DNA of 64,000 nt, taken from NCBI RefSeq assembly GCF_013409045.1, contig NZ_JACCBT010000001.1:372001-436000 (forward strand). Direction: 5' to 3'. A program made the position numbers and the translations under genes. Positions 50,359 through 60,806 of this stretch are shown here, piece by piece (position 1 is the stretch's first letter; each line of letters opens with the position of its first letter). The notes beneath the pieces are model-generated. The model was not told where the DNA came from. It did no database searches and was given only the letters and a program-made list of their open reading frames with translations. Source of the DNA: Actinomadura citrea. GTDB taxonomy: Bacteria > Actinomycetota > Actinomycetes > Streptosporangiales > Streptosporangiaceae.

Positions 50359-51038
50359 GGCCGCAGCGCGTAGCCCACCCCGCGCTGGGTGTGGATGAGC
50401 GGGGTGCCGAGCGGGTCCAGCTTGCGGCGCAGGTAGCTGATGTAGGTCTCCACGACCTGCGGGTTGCCGTGGTCCCAGCCCCACACGCCGTCGAGGAGCT
50501 GGGCGCGCGAGAGCACCATGCCCGCGTTGCGCATCAGGTAGGCGAGCAGCCGGAACTCGGTCGGCGACAGCTCGACGGGGACGCCGCCGCGCCGTACCGT
50601 CCAGTGCGCCTCGTCGAGTTCGAGGTCGGCGACGCGCAGCACGGGCCCGGCGGAGGGCTCCGGCGGGGCCGCCCGGCGCAGGACGGCCCGCACCCGGGCG
50701 ATCAGCGCCTCGATCGAGAACGGCTTGGTGACGTAGTCGTCACCGCCGAGCGTGAGACCCGTGACGGTGTCGGACGGCGTGTCCCGCGCGGTCAGGAAGA
50801 TCACCGGGATCTGGTCGCCGGACCCGCGCAGCCGCCGGCACACCTCGAAGCCGTCCAGGTCGGGCAGCATGACGTCCAGCAGGACGAGGTCGGGCCGAGA
50901 CTCCCGGACGGCCCCGAGCGCCTCCTCGCCCGTGCCGGCGGTGGCGGTCGCGAAGCCGTGGAAGCGCAGCGCGACCTCGATGAGGTCACGGATGTTGGCC
51001 TCGTCGTCCACGACGAGGACCCGCCGGGTCTCGCTCAT
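50355..51038 (-). CDS. OmpR-family response regulator
   Basis: A 227-residue regulator. The receiver has acidic residues in VLVVDDEANIRDLI, phosphorylation Asp in LVLLDVMLPDLDGFEV (about residue 53) and Lys in YVTKPFSIEAL (about 104). The C-terminal winged helix reads LSPTEFRLLAYLMRNAGMVL, WDHGNPQVVETYISYLRRKL and IHTQRGVGYALRP. Partner of the downstream sensor kinase; targets unknown, with the DUF5666 gene 91 bp upstream on the same strand a candidate. Confidence 0.93.
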   Translation of the reverse strand: MSETRRVLVVDDEANIRDLIEVALRFHGFATATAGTGEEALGAVRESRPDLVLLDVMLPDLDGFEVCRRLRGSGDQIPVIFLTARDTPSDTVTGLTLGGDDYVTKPFSIEALIARVRAVLRRAAPPEPSAGPVLRVADLELDEAHWTVRRGGVPVELSPTEFRLLAYLMRNAGMVLSRAQLLDGVWGWDHGNPQVVETYISYLRRKLDPLGTPLIHTQRGVGYALRP

Positions 51039-51128
51039 CGGCTCCCGCAGCTCGCTCCCTCGCCGGCCTCGTGCCGGCACATCGGGCTCACCCGCCCGAA
51101 ACTACCCGGCACGGTGAGCGCCGGTGCA

Positions 51129-51590
51129 CTAGCGGTCCCGGGGGACGCGGATCACGCGCGCGGTCCGGGTGCCGCCGGAGCGCTCCCCGGCCACGAGCAC
51201 CTGGTCGCCGCCGGCCAGGCCCTTGAGGGACGACTTCTCGCCGTTCTTGCGGACGTGGGTCTTGCCGTCGGACGTCCACGTCCAGGAGACGCCGTCGTCG
51301 CTGCGGACGGTCACCCCGGTCGCCGAGACGGCGGTGATCTTGCCGCGCTGCCAGGTGGCGAGGTGGAATCCGTCCTTGCGCTTGACGGTGGCCTCGCCAT
51401 GGACGCCGCGCAGAGCGCGCGCCCGGCGGAGGGGGTGCCCCTTGCCGGGATGGCCCTTGCCCGCGTGCGCCGTGGGGGAGGGGGAGGGAGCGGGATCGTC
51501 GGCGAAGGCGGGGACGGAGAAGTAGAGCCCGAGCCCGAGGAGCCCGGCGGCACCGGCCCCGGCCGCGATCGTCTTCCGGTTGTTTCGCAT
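51129..51590 (-). CDS. exported DUF5666-like protein
   Basis: A 153-residue protein with signal peptide (MRNNRKTIAAGAGAAGLLGL, then SVPAFADDP), a His/Lys/Gly-rich linker and a small beta domain (HGEATVKRKDGFHLATWQRG, KITAVSATGVTVRSDDGVSW, GLAGGDQVLVAGERSG). The beta domain resembles DUF5666/OB-like folds found in secreted proteins near two-component systems. ATG 51590 or 51599; no clear ribosome site. It may be a target of the adjacent regulator. Confidence 0.78.
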   Translation of the reverse strand: MRNNRKTIAAGAGAAGLLGLGLYFSVPAFADDPAPSPSPTAHAGKGHPGKGHPLRRARALRGVHGEATVKRKDGFHLATWQRGKITAVSATGVTVRSDDGVSWTWTSDGKTHVRKNGEKSSLKGLAGGDQVLVAGERSGGTRTARVIRVPRDR

Positions 51591-51764
51591 GCCGGACATG
51601 TAAGCGGTCGCGTCTGGCAGAAGTCCACGCGGAAGCCTGGGAGAACCCTGAGAGTTCCCGAGCACCGCCTGGAGGATCGGACGCGTTCCGCCGCCTCTCG
51701 TCCCTCGCCTGAGGTCGGGGCACCGCCCGCTGCCCTGCGGAGAAGGCGGGGCGGTGGCCTTGGT

Positions 51765-53591
<1,827 letters not shown>

Positions 53592-53635
53592 CGGGCCATA
53601 CTACGAACCGCCGCGGACACCCGTCCCCCGAACCT

Positions 53636-54298
53636 TCACCTGTGGACGACCGCCTCCGCGAGCTCGGGCGTCAGCTCGTCCAGGCCGTCCGCGACGTGCG
53701 CGGCCAGCGCCAATGCGTCGGGCGCGGGCGGGTGCGCCGGACGCGGGATCGCGATCACCGCCATCCCCGCCGCGTGCGCCGACCGGAGCCCGTTGCCGGA
53801 GTCCTCGACGGCGACGCAGTCGCGCGCCGCGACCTCCAGCCGCGCCGCGACGGTGAGGTAGCCGTCCGGGGCGGGCTTGCCGCGCTCGACCTCCTCGGTC
53901 GACACGGTGGCGCGGAACAGGCCGTCCACCCCGAGATGCCCGAGCACGAGGTCGATCAGGGCGCGCGGGGACGAGCTGGCCAGCCCCAGCGGGCGGTACC
54001 CGGCCATCCGGCGGACGGCGTCCTCGGCGCCCGGCAGCAGCGGCGGCCCGTCCGCGTACCGCTGCGACATCCGGTCGACCACCTCGTAGGCGACCTCCTC
54101 GGCCGTGACGCCGTCGACGAGGTCGGAGGCGATGTAGTCCGCCCACTCCTCGGTGCTCATGCCCATGAGCCGGTCCTGGGTGTCGGGGAGCCAGCGCCCG
54201 CCGCGCTCGGCGACGTAGCCGCGCCGCACCTCCTCCCACACCGGCTCGGAGTCGATCAGGACGCCGTCCAGGTCGAACACGATGGCCTGCACGGGCAT
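53636..54298 (-). CDS. HAD-superfamily phosphatase
   Basis: A 220-residue enzyme of the beta-phosphoglucomutase-like group. Motif I is AIVFDLDGVLIDSEPVW (nucleophile Asp at about 8), motif II LGLASSSPRALIDLVLG, motif III Lys in ERGKPAPDGYL and motif IV CVAVEDSGNGLRSAHAAGM. A four-helix cap lies at about 20-85. ATG 54298 follows GGAGGG. Substrate unknown, probably a sugar phosphate. Confidence 0.9.
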   Translation of the reverse strand: MPVQAIVFDLDGVLIDSEPVWEEVRRGYVAERGGRWLPDTQDRLMGMSTEEWADYIASDLVDGVTAEEVAYEVVDRMSQRYADGPPLLPGAEDAVRRMAGYRPLGLASSSPRALIDLVLGHLGVDGLFRATVSTEEVERGKPAPDGYLTVAARLEVAARDCVAVEDSGNGLRSAHAAGMAVIAIPRPAHPPAPDALALAAHVADGLDELTPELAEAVVHR

Positions 54299-54490
54299 GG
54301 GGCCCTCCACGGATCTCGTCGCGACGTCCCGTCACTACCCGCCGCGATCACATCGGAACCCGGCGCGGTCGGTTCGGACGAATGCCTCTGACCAGCATTT
54401 ATCCGGCGAATCCGACATGATCGACTTTTGGTCTGGCATGGTGGGGGGCCTCCGTTCCCCCTCCGGAGTCACTGCAGAGGAGATCTGCCC

Positions 54491-54949
54491 ATGGTGTTCC
54501 TCGGTTTTCTCCTGGTCGCGGCCGCCATCACGGTCGGCGCCGGTGTCGTCATGGACAACACCGGCCCGGCGGACCTCGTCGTCTTCGGCCAGACCGTCCC
54601 GGGCCTGGAGAGCGAATGGCAGGTGTTCCTCTCCGGCGCGGGCGTGGCCCTCGTCTTCCTCGCCGGCATGTCGCTCGCCTTCACCGGCGCGGCCCGCCGC
54701 ATCCGCACCCGCCGCGACCTGCGCGACCTGCGCGAGGAGCACGAGGAGTCGCTGACCACGCTGGAGATGGAGAAGCGCCGCCTGGAGCGCGAACTGGCCC
54801 GCGTCCGGCAGAGCCCGCCCCGGCGGGACGCCGCGCGGACGGGCGCGCCGCGCGAGCCCGCCGTGCAGGGTGCCCGCGTCGCGGGCGGGAGGTCCGACAC
54901 CCGCTCGCAGGCCGCCGCCACCTCCCCGTTCTTCGACCGCACCGAGTAG
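54491..54949 (+). CDS. small membrane protein with coiled-coil tail
   Basis: A 152-residue protein with two membrane helices (FLGFLLVAAAITVGAGVV and FLSGAGVALVFLAGMSLAF) and a charged helix (RDLRDLREEHEESLTTLEME, KRRLERELARV), followed by a disordered tail. Such proteins are common and uncharacterised in actinomycetes. GAGGAG precedes ATG 54491. Confidence 0.8.
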   Translation: MVFLGFLLVAAAITVGAGVVMDNTGPADLVVFGQTVPGLESEWQVFLSGAGVALVFLAGMSLAFTGAARRIRTRRDLRDLREEHEESLTTLEMEKRRLERELARVRQSPPRRDAARTGAPREPAVQGARVAGGRSDTRSQAAATSPFFDRTE

Positions 54950-55041
54950 GACGCGGCGCCGGGCGGGTCATCCGCGGTGATGACGGGAGTCTCCGCCCGG
55001 ATCGTCTCGCAGTGGGATGACATGGCCGGTTCCCGGCCAGC

Positions 55042-55464
55042 ATGATGCGTGGCGTGCGCATTCTTCTCAAGGTCGGCGCCACCGCGGTCGCCCTGTGGGT
55101 CGCCACGGTCCTGATCGACGGCATCACGCTCGGCGATCAGACCACCGCCCGGCGGATCCTCACGCTGGTCGCGGTCGCCGTCATCTTCGGGCTGGTCAAC
55201 GCCGTCCTCAAGCCGATCATCAAGACCCTCGGCTGTGCCTTCTACGTCGTCACGCTCGGGCTCATCGGGCTCGTCGTGAACGCGCTGCTCCTCTGGCTGA
55301 CTAGCGAGCTGGCGGAAGGGCTCGACCTGCCGTTCCACGTGACCGGGTTCTGGCCGGCCTTCTGGGGCGCGATCGTCGTCGGCGTCGTCGGCTGGCTGCT
55401 CCACCTGTTCCTCCCCGACGGCGACGAGGACAGGGGCCGGGGCCGGGACCGGGACCGGGACTAG
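55042..55464 (+). CDS. Phage_holin_4_2-family membrane protein
   Basis: A 140-residue protein with four membrane helices (VGATAVALWVATVLIDGITL, ILTLVAVAVIFGLVNAVLKP, CAFYVVTLGLIGLVVNALLL, WGAIVVGVVGWLLHLFLP) and the motif NAVLKPIIKTLGC, diagnostic of this family. Despite the name most members are chromosomal and not lytic. The acidic/basic tail DEDRGRGRDRDRD ends the protein. Its stop overlaps the convergent coiled-coil gene. Confidence 0.88.
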   Translation: MMRGVRILLKVGATAVALWVATVLIDGITLGDQTTARRILTLVAVAVIFGLVNAVLKPIIKTLGCAFYVVTLGLIGLVVNALLLWLTSELAEGLDLPFHVTGFWPAFWGAIVVGVVGWLLHLFLPDGDEDRGRGRDRDRD

Positions 55465-58400
55465 CCCGCCAGGCCGGGCGCGGCCGTCGAGGCGCGCTCG
55501 AACGGGCTCAGCTCCAGCCGCCCGGACGGCGAGCCCGCGTACTCCCGGTATCCCGGCGGGCGCGTTCCGGCCGTCCCCACGAGGATCCAGCGGCGCGCCC
55601 GGACGGCCCCGATGAGGAACTCGCCGTCGGTCACCGTCCCCGCGTCCGCGACGATCAGCGCGTCGAACTCCTCGTCGCGGACGGTCAGCCCGGCGCCCGC
55701 CGGGGTCCCGACGACGAGGTCGGCGGTGCGGAGCAGGACCTCGCTCCCCGCCGCCCGGCCGCCCTCCAGGTACCCGGTGAGCTCCTCGATCCGGGCCATC
55801 GCACGGCGCTGGTGCGCGGGGACGACCTCCGGGTCGTCGTCGGGGTCGGCGCCGCAGATCTCCAGGACGTTCGACCGCGACCGCCCCTCGGCCGCCGCCA
55901 CCGTCTCCAGCTCGGCCTCCCGCGCGGCGATCTCCGCCGCCGCCTCCTCGGCGCGGCGCGCCAGCTCGGACGCGGTCTCCGCCGCGCGCGCCGTGGCGGT
56001 CTCCGCGTCCGACCGGGCCCGCGCCGCGGCCGCGAGCGCCGCCTCGCGGGACGTCCGGGCGGCGGTCACCCGCTCCTCGATCGCCTGCGCGACCTGGTGC
56101 GCCGCGCGGGCCCGCAGGCCCGCCTCGGTGGCACGCTCGACCGCCTCCGACGCCTGCCGCGCCTGCTCCCGGTGCTCGGCGCCGACCTTCTCCCGCTCGG
56201 CCGCGAGCCAGGTCAGCTCCGTCCCGAGCCGCTCCTGCGCCTCCTGCGCCGCCTTCAGCCGCGCCCCGCCCTCGGACACGAACGACGCCAGCCCGCGCCG
56301 CAACCGCTCCGCGTGCTCCGCCGCCTCCTTGGCCTCCCGCGCCCGCGTCGCCGCCTCGTCCGCCTCCCGCGTCCGGGTCCTGACCTCGGCGCGCAGGCCG
56401 CGCAGCTCCGACGGCGGCGACGCCACGTGCAGCCGCTGCCCGAGCGTCATCTTGCGGCGCAGCGCCGACAGCGCCGACTCCGCCGACACCAGCCGGTAGT
56501 AGGCGGCGTGCCCCTCCGCCGCGGCGTCGGCGTCGGCCGCCGTCAGCCGGTGCGCCTCCTCGGCCGCGCCGGGCAGCGCCTCCCTCGCCCGCGTCAGCTC
56601 GTCGGTGAGGGACGCCTCCGCCTGCCGCGCGCCCTGCAACTCCGACTGCGCCGTCTTGGCGCGCTCGTCGATCTGGACGCACCGCGCATAGGTGGCGTCG
56701 GCCGTCCGCGTCAGCGCGGCCGCCTCGGCGCCCGCCTCGTCCGCGGCCCCCTGCAACCGCTCCGCCTCGGCCCGCGGCCCCGCCAGCTCCGCCTCGGCCT
56801 CCTCCTGGACGCCGGAGAGCCGCTCCGCCTCGGCGTCGCCGGCGGCGGCCGCCTCCTCCGCGCCCGCCGCCGCGGCCCGCGCCTCCTCGATCGCGCGGGC
56901 CAGACCCGCCTTCTCCGCCTCAAGCTGCTCGGACCGCCGCAGGTTCTCCGCCTGGACGGACTGGAGCGCCGCCGCGTCCCGCGGCCACTGCTCCAGCGAC
57001 ATCAAGCCGCGCTGCAGCAGCCGCGCCTCCGTCTGCCACGACAGCCGCCACGCCTCTCCGACCGGACGGAGCGCCGCCGACCGGACCCGCGCCTCCGGCG
57101 CCGACGGCCCCTCCCCGGGCTCCACCGGCTCCACGGGCGGCAGCGTGGGCAGCGGCTCGGCCCTGGTCACCACGGCCTCCGGCTCCGGGAGCGGGCCGGC
57201 CAGGGGCCTGAACTCGACCGTCCCGTGGGACCCCGGCTCCCGCAGGGGCGGCGGCTCCTGCTCGGCGGGCGGCGCCTCGACGGGCGGCAGTCCCTGCGTC
57301 CGCACCGACCGGGCCTCCGCCGTCTCCGGCTGCGTCTCGATCAGCAGCGAGAAGACGTCGGGGTCGCCCTCCACGGCGCGCAGCAGCTCGGCGGCCTTCT
57401 CCGGGGTGGGGGCGATCAGCAGGGCCCGCCCGTCCGACTCCGTGAGCTCCTTGACCGCGTCACGTACGACCTGGGCCTCGTCGCCCTCGTCCACCTGGAC
57501 GAGCCGCAGCCCCTCCGCGCCCTCCAGCGTCCCGGGCGCCACCAGGAACCGGGCGAGCACGTCCCACTCCCCCGCGGCCCGACCGTCCCGCAGCGCCCGG
57601 ACGGCCGCGATGTGCGGCGCCCACCCCACGGGCGGGACGTCCTCGGGCACCTCCCGCAGGCGCGCGTCGATCCCCTCGTAGAACTCGCTCAGCGGCCCGT
57701 AGACGCTCTCGACCAGCTCGCGCCAGCCCCCTTCGCCCGCGTCCGTCCCCAACGGAGGCGTCGGCTCGGCGACGTCGATGGGCACGGTCCCCAGGACCGC
57801 CCGAGGATCAAGCCCCTCGCCCCCGATGCCCTCCTCCACGCCGGGAACGTCACCGGCGGGCTCCTCGTCCACGACCGGCTCCCCGCCGGCCGCGGGCTCC
57901 ACGTCCTCTGCCGGTACGTGGCGCGCCGCCTCAGCGCCACCGGCAGCCCGGTCGCCGACGAGCGACGCCGCCTCGGGCGGTTCGTGAGCGGCCGTCGACT
58001 CGCTGTCGGCAAGGTCACCGGCGGGCGGGACCACAGGCACAGTCTCCTGATCGGTCATGCCGCCGTCGGCCACTTCCGCCGCGGCCGCGTCGTCGGCGAG
58101 CTGATCGGCGATCGGCGCCGCCTCCGCTGGGGCGTCGGTGGGACGGTCGCCGCCGACGGGCTCCGCGCCGGCGGCGTCCCCTGCCGGAAGCGGGTTCTCC
58201 AGCGGGCTGTGCCGTGTCGACTCGGCGTCCACCTCGCCGAGGTCTGGCAGATCAACGGCCGTCGTCTCCGCGGCGGGCGCGTCACCGAGGGGCCGGTCGT
58301 CCGCGGTTTCCTCTGGTGGGACGTGCTGTGCCGCGTCGTTCATGGGCTGTTCAGGGGCAGTCGCGGCTGGGCTCTCGCCGGGCCGGCCGCCGACCGGCGG

Positions 58401-58616
58401 CGTGGCCTCGGACGGTGCGTCAGGGATTTCGTCGGTCTGAGCAGGCTCGGGCTCGGGGGACGGCGGGATGACGGGAAGGGCCTGGGTGGCCTCGGCTGAC
58501 GGTTCCTGCTCGTCCGTGCCGGGGAGGGGGACGATGACCGTGGGGAGGTCGGAGTCCGGGACGTAGGGGGGTCTGGTGTTCTCGTCGGGTCCGTTGGTTT
58601 CCGAAGGCTGGTTCAC
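55461..58616 (-). CDS. large coiled-coil protein with degenerate helicase-like ends
   Basis: About 1051 residues. The first 290 are acidic, Pro/Ala/Glu-rich and likely disordered. Residues about 310-450 hold LREVPEDVPPVGWAPHIAAV and ESDGRALLIAPTPEKAAELL. A coiled coil of over 400 residues follows (for example RREQARQASEAVERATEAG-like heptads). The C-terminus has IEELTGYLEGGRAAGSEVLL, TADLVVGTPAGAGLTV, FDALIVADAGTVTDGEFLIG and RARRWILVGTAG, which look like the Walker B and motif III part of a superfamily 1 helicase without the catalytic acid pair. GTG 58616 is chosen at the start of composition typical of the protein. Confidence 0.75.
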   Translation of the reverse strand: MNQPSETNGPDENTRPPYVPDSDLPTVIVPLPGTDEQEPSAEATQALPVIPPSPEPEPAQTDEIPDAPSEATPPVGGRPGESPAATAPEQPMNDAAQHVPPEETADDRPLGDAPAAETTAVDLPDLGEVDAESTRHSPLENPLPAGDAAGAEPVGGDRPTDAPAEAAPIADQLADDAAAAEVADGGMTDQETVPVVPPAGDLADSESTAAHEPPEAASLVGDRAAGGAEAARHVPAEDVEPAAGGEPVVDEEPAGDVPGVEEGIGGEGLDPRAVLGTVPIDVAEPTPPLGTDAGEGGWRELVESVYGPLSEFYEGIDARLREVPEDVPPVGWAPHIAAVRALRDGRAAGEWDVLARFLVAPGTLEGAEGLRLVQVDEGDEAQVVRDAVKELTESDGRALLIAPTPEKAAELLRAVEGDPDVFSLLIETQPETAEARSVRTQGLPPVEAPPAEQEPPPLREPGSHGTVEFRPLAGPLPEPEAVVTRAEPLPTLPPVEPVEPGEGPSAPEARVRSAALRPVGEAWRLSWQTEARLLQRGLMSLEQWPRDAAALQSVQAENLRRSEQLEAEKAGLARAIEEARAAAAGAEEAAAAGDAEAERLSGVQEEAEAELAGPRAEAERLQGAADEAGAEAAALTRTADATYARCVQIDERAKTAQSELQGARQAEASLTDELTRAREALPGAAEEAHRLTAADADAAAEGHAAYYRLVSAESALSALRRKMTLGQRLHVASPPSELRGLRAEVRTRTREADEAATRAREAKEAAEHAERLRRGLASFVSEGGARLKAAQEAQERLGTELTWLAAEREKVGAEHREQARQASEAVERATEAGLRARAAHQVAQAIEERVTAARTSREAALAAAARARSDAETATARAAETASELARRAEEAAAEIAAREAELETVAAAEGRSRSNVLEICGADPDDDPEVVPAHQRRAMARIEELTGYLEGGRAAGSEVLLRTADLVVGTPAGAGLTVRDEEFDALIVADAGTVTDGEFLIGAVRARRWILVGTAGTRPPGYREYAGSPSGRLELSPFERASTAAPGLAG

Positions 58617-58698
58617 GACGCCATCCCGTCCCAGATCGATCGTCCGGGGCCAGTATGTTCCCCTTCTGCTCCCGACTAACGTCTCACAGGCCGCAGAC

Positions 58699-59715
58699 TC
58701 AGCGGTGGCCCGCGAGAGCGGCGTGATGATCTTCACCGGGGCGGGGTTCGGGGTCGGGGTGGACCACCGCGCCGGTGAGGCGGGGCAGGGCGTGCAGGAG
58801 GCTGTGCTCGGCGTCCACGGCGATCTGGTGGGCCCGGACGACGGTGGAGGCGGGGTCGACGACCACGTCGCACTCGGCGCGCAAACTGTGGCCGATCCAC
58901 CGGAGGCGGACGTCGCCCACGCCCCGGACGCCGGGCGTGGCGGAGAGGGCGGCTTCGGCCTGGTCGACCAGGGCGGGGTCCACGGCGTCCATCAGGCGGC
59001 GCCAGACCTCGCGGGCCGTCTGCCACAGGACGGTCAGGATCGCCACCGTGATGAGCAGTCCGACGACCGGGTCGGCCCAGGGGGCGCCCAGCGCGACGCC
59101 GGCGGCGCCCAGGAGGACGGCCAGGGACGCGAAGCCGTCCGTGCGGGCGTGGAGGCCGTCGGCGACGAGCGCGGCGGAGCCGATGCGGCGGCCCGTGCGG
59201 ATGCGGTAGCGGGCCACCAGCTCGTTGCCCAGGAAGCCGACCAGCGCGGCGCCCGCCACGGCGGCCACGTGGTCCACAGGCTGTGGATGGGCCAGGCGCT
59301 GGACGGCGGCGTACCCGGCGACGGCGCAGGACGCGGCGATGGCCAGGACGATGACGACACCGGCCAGGTCCTCGGCGCGTCCGTAGCCGTAGGTGTACCG
59401 GCGGGACGGCGGGCGGCGGCCGAGCAGGAACGCGATGCCCAGCGGGACGGCCGTCAACGCGTCGGCGGCGTTGTGGAGCGTGTCGCCCAGCAGCGCCACC
59501 GAGCCGGTGAACGCGACCACGGCGGCTTGCAGCGCCGTGGTCGCGCCGAGGGCCGCCAGGGAGATCCACAGAGCGCGCATGCCCTGGGCGCTCGCCTCCA
59601 TGGCCGAGTCCACCTTGTCGGCCGCCTCGTGCGAGTGCGGGCGCACCAGGTGGGCGAGGCGCCCTTTCCGCGAGTGACCGTGCCCGTGTCCGTGACCGTG
59701 ACCGTGTCCGCTCAT
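58699..59715 (-). CDS. cation diffusion facilitator transporter
   Basis: A 338-residue CDF protein. A His/Gly-repeat (MSGHGHGHGHGHGHSRKGR) opens it. Six helices follow with the metal site HNAAD in LLGDTLHNAADALTAVP (about residue 87) and DGLHARTDGFASLAV (about 190), then a cytosolic domain (SATPGVRGVGDVRLRWIGHS). It exports zinc or another divalent metal by proton antiport. ATG 59715. Confidence 0.92.
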   Translation of the reverse strand: MSGHGHGHGHGHGHSRKGRLAHLVRPHSHEAADKVDSAMEASAQGMRALWISLAALGATTALQAAVVAFTGSVALLGDTLHNAADALTAVPLGIAFLLGRRPPSRRYTYGYGRAEDLAGVVIVLAIAASCAVAGYAAVQRLAHPQPVDHVAAVAGAALVGFLGNELVARYRIRTGRRIGSAALVADGLHARTDGFASLAVLLGAAGVALGAPWADPVVGLLITVAILTVLWQTAREVWRRLMDAVDPALVDQAEAALSATPGVRGVGDVRLRWIGHSLRAECDVVVDPASTVVRAHQIAVDAEHSLLHALPRLTGAVVHPDPEPRPGEDHHAALAGHR

Positions 59716-59789
59716 CCTCCGATGATGGACCGGAAAACCCGTTGCAGCACCTCGACACCTGCGGTGTCGTCGCAGGTACGCGGGCTGTG

Positions 59790-60806
59790 TCAGTGCGGGT
59801 TGCTGGCCAGAAGCTCCGCCAGGAGGTCGTCCAGGGTGACGATTCCGGCGAACTCGTCGCCGTCGTCGTTGACCACGGCGAGCTGGGCGCGACCGCGGCG
59901 CATGCGGCTGACCGCGTCCAGCACGGTCGTCTCCGCCGTGAGGACGGGGGCCGGGTGCGCGAGCTCGCCCGCGCGGCGCTCGTCGCCCGGCTCGATGATG
60001 GCGGCCCGGACGTGGACGATCCCCGTCATCGCGCCGTCCAGGTCGCGGACCAGGAGGCGGCTGTGGCCGCTGGCGGTGGCGGTCCGGCGGATCTGCGCGG
60101 CGGTCGCGTCCGCGTCGATCGTGGTGACGGACGTGGCGGGGACGACGAGGTGCCCGACCGTGGCCTCCCGCGCGGAGATCGCCCGGTGCAGGAGCTCGTG
60201 GTCGCGGCGCCCGATGAGGCCGAGGCGGCGGGACTCGCCGACCAGGTGGCTGAGCCGCGCCGGGTCGGTGTGGCTGTCCAGCTCGTCCTTCGGCGTGACG
60301 CGGATGAGGCGCAGCAGCGCGTTGGTCACCGCGTTCAGCGCCGACAGGATCGGGCGGGACACCTTCGCGAACGCGCGGAACGGCAGGGCGAGGATCATCG
60401 CGGACCGCTCCGGGTGCGCGATCGCCCACGACTTCGGGGCCATCTCGCCGACGACCATGTGCAGGAAGGTCACGACGGCGAGCGCGCAGCCGAGCGCGAT
60501 GGCCTTGGAGCCCGCCTCGGGGACGCCGAGCGCGTGCAGCGGCGGTTCGAGGAAGTGCTCGAAGGCGGGCTCGGTGACGATGGCGAGGCCGAGCGAGCAC
60601 ATCGTGATGCCGAACTGCGCGCCGGCCAGCATCAGCGACAGCTCGCGGACGCCCGCGACGGCGGCCACGGCGGGACGGCTGCCCTTCGCGGCGGCGCGTT
60701 CCAGCTGCGGGCGGTTGGCCGCGACCAGCGCGAACTCGGCGGCGACGAAGAAGCCGTTGCCGAGCAGCAGCGCGGCGGTGATCAGCAGCGAGGTCAGCGG
60801 GTCCAC
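59790..60806 (-). CDS. DUF21/CBS-domain (CNNM-like) protein
   Basis: A 338-residue protein. DUF21 membrane region at about 1-180 (LITAALLLGNGFFVAAEFAL, MLAGAQFGITMCSLGLAIVT, ALAVVTFLHMVVGEMAPKSW), then two CBS domains (HLVVPATSVTTIDADATAAQ and PAPVLTAETTVLDAVSRMRR). It lacks the CorC/HlyC C-terminal domain its neighbour has. Relatives transport magnesium or other cations. Its start overlaps the upstream paralog by 13 bp. Confidence 0.9.
   Translation of the reverse strand: MDPLTSLLITAALLLGNGFFVAAEFALVAANRPQLERAAAKGSRPAVAAVAGVRELSLMLAGAQFGITMCSLGLAIVTEPAFEHFLEPPLHALGVPEAGSKAIALGCALAVVTFLHMVVGEMAPKSWAIAHPERSAMILALPFRAFAKVSRPILSALNAVTNALLRLIRVTPKDELDSHTDPARLSHLVGESRRLGLIGRRDHELLHRAISAREATVGHLVVPATSVTTIDADATAAQIRRTATASGHSRLLVRDLDGAMTGIVHVRAAIIEPGDERRAGELAHPAPVLTAETTVLDAVSRMRRGRAQLAVVNDDGDEFAGIVTLDDLLAELLASNPH

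Noticed and set aside
55042..55464. Holin-like gene as evidence of a prophage
   Set aside because: The family is widespread on actinomycete chromosomes and no phage structural or lysis genes are nearby.
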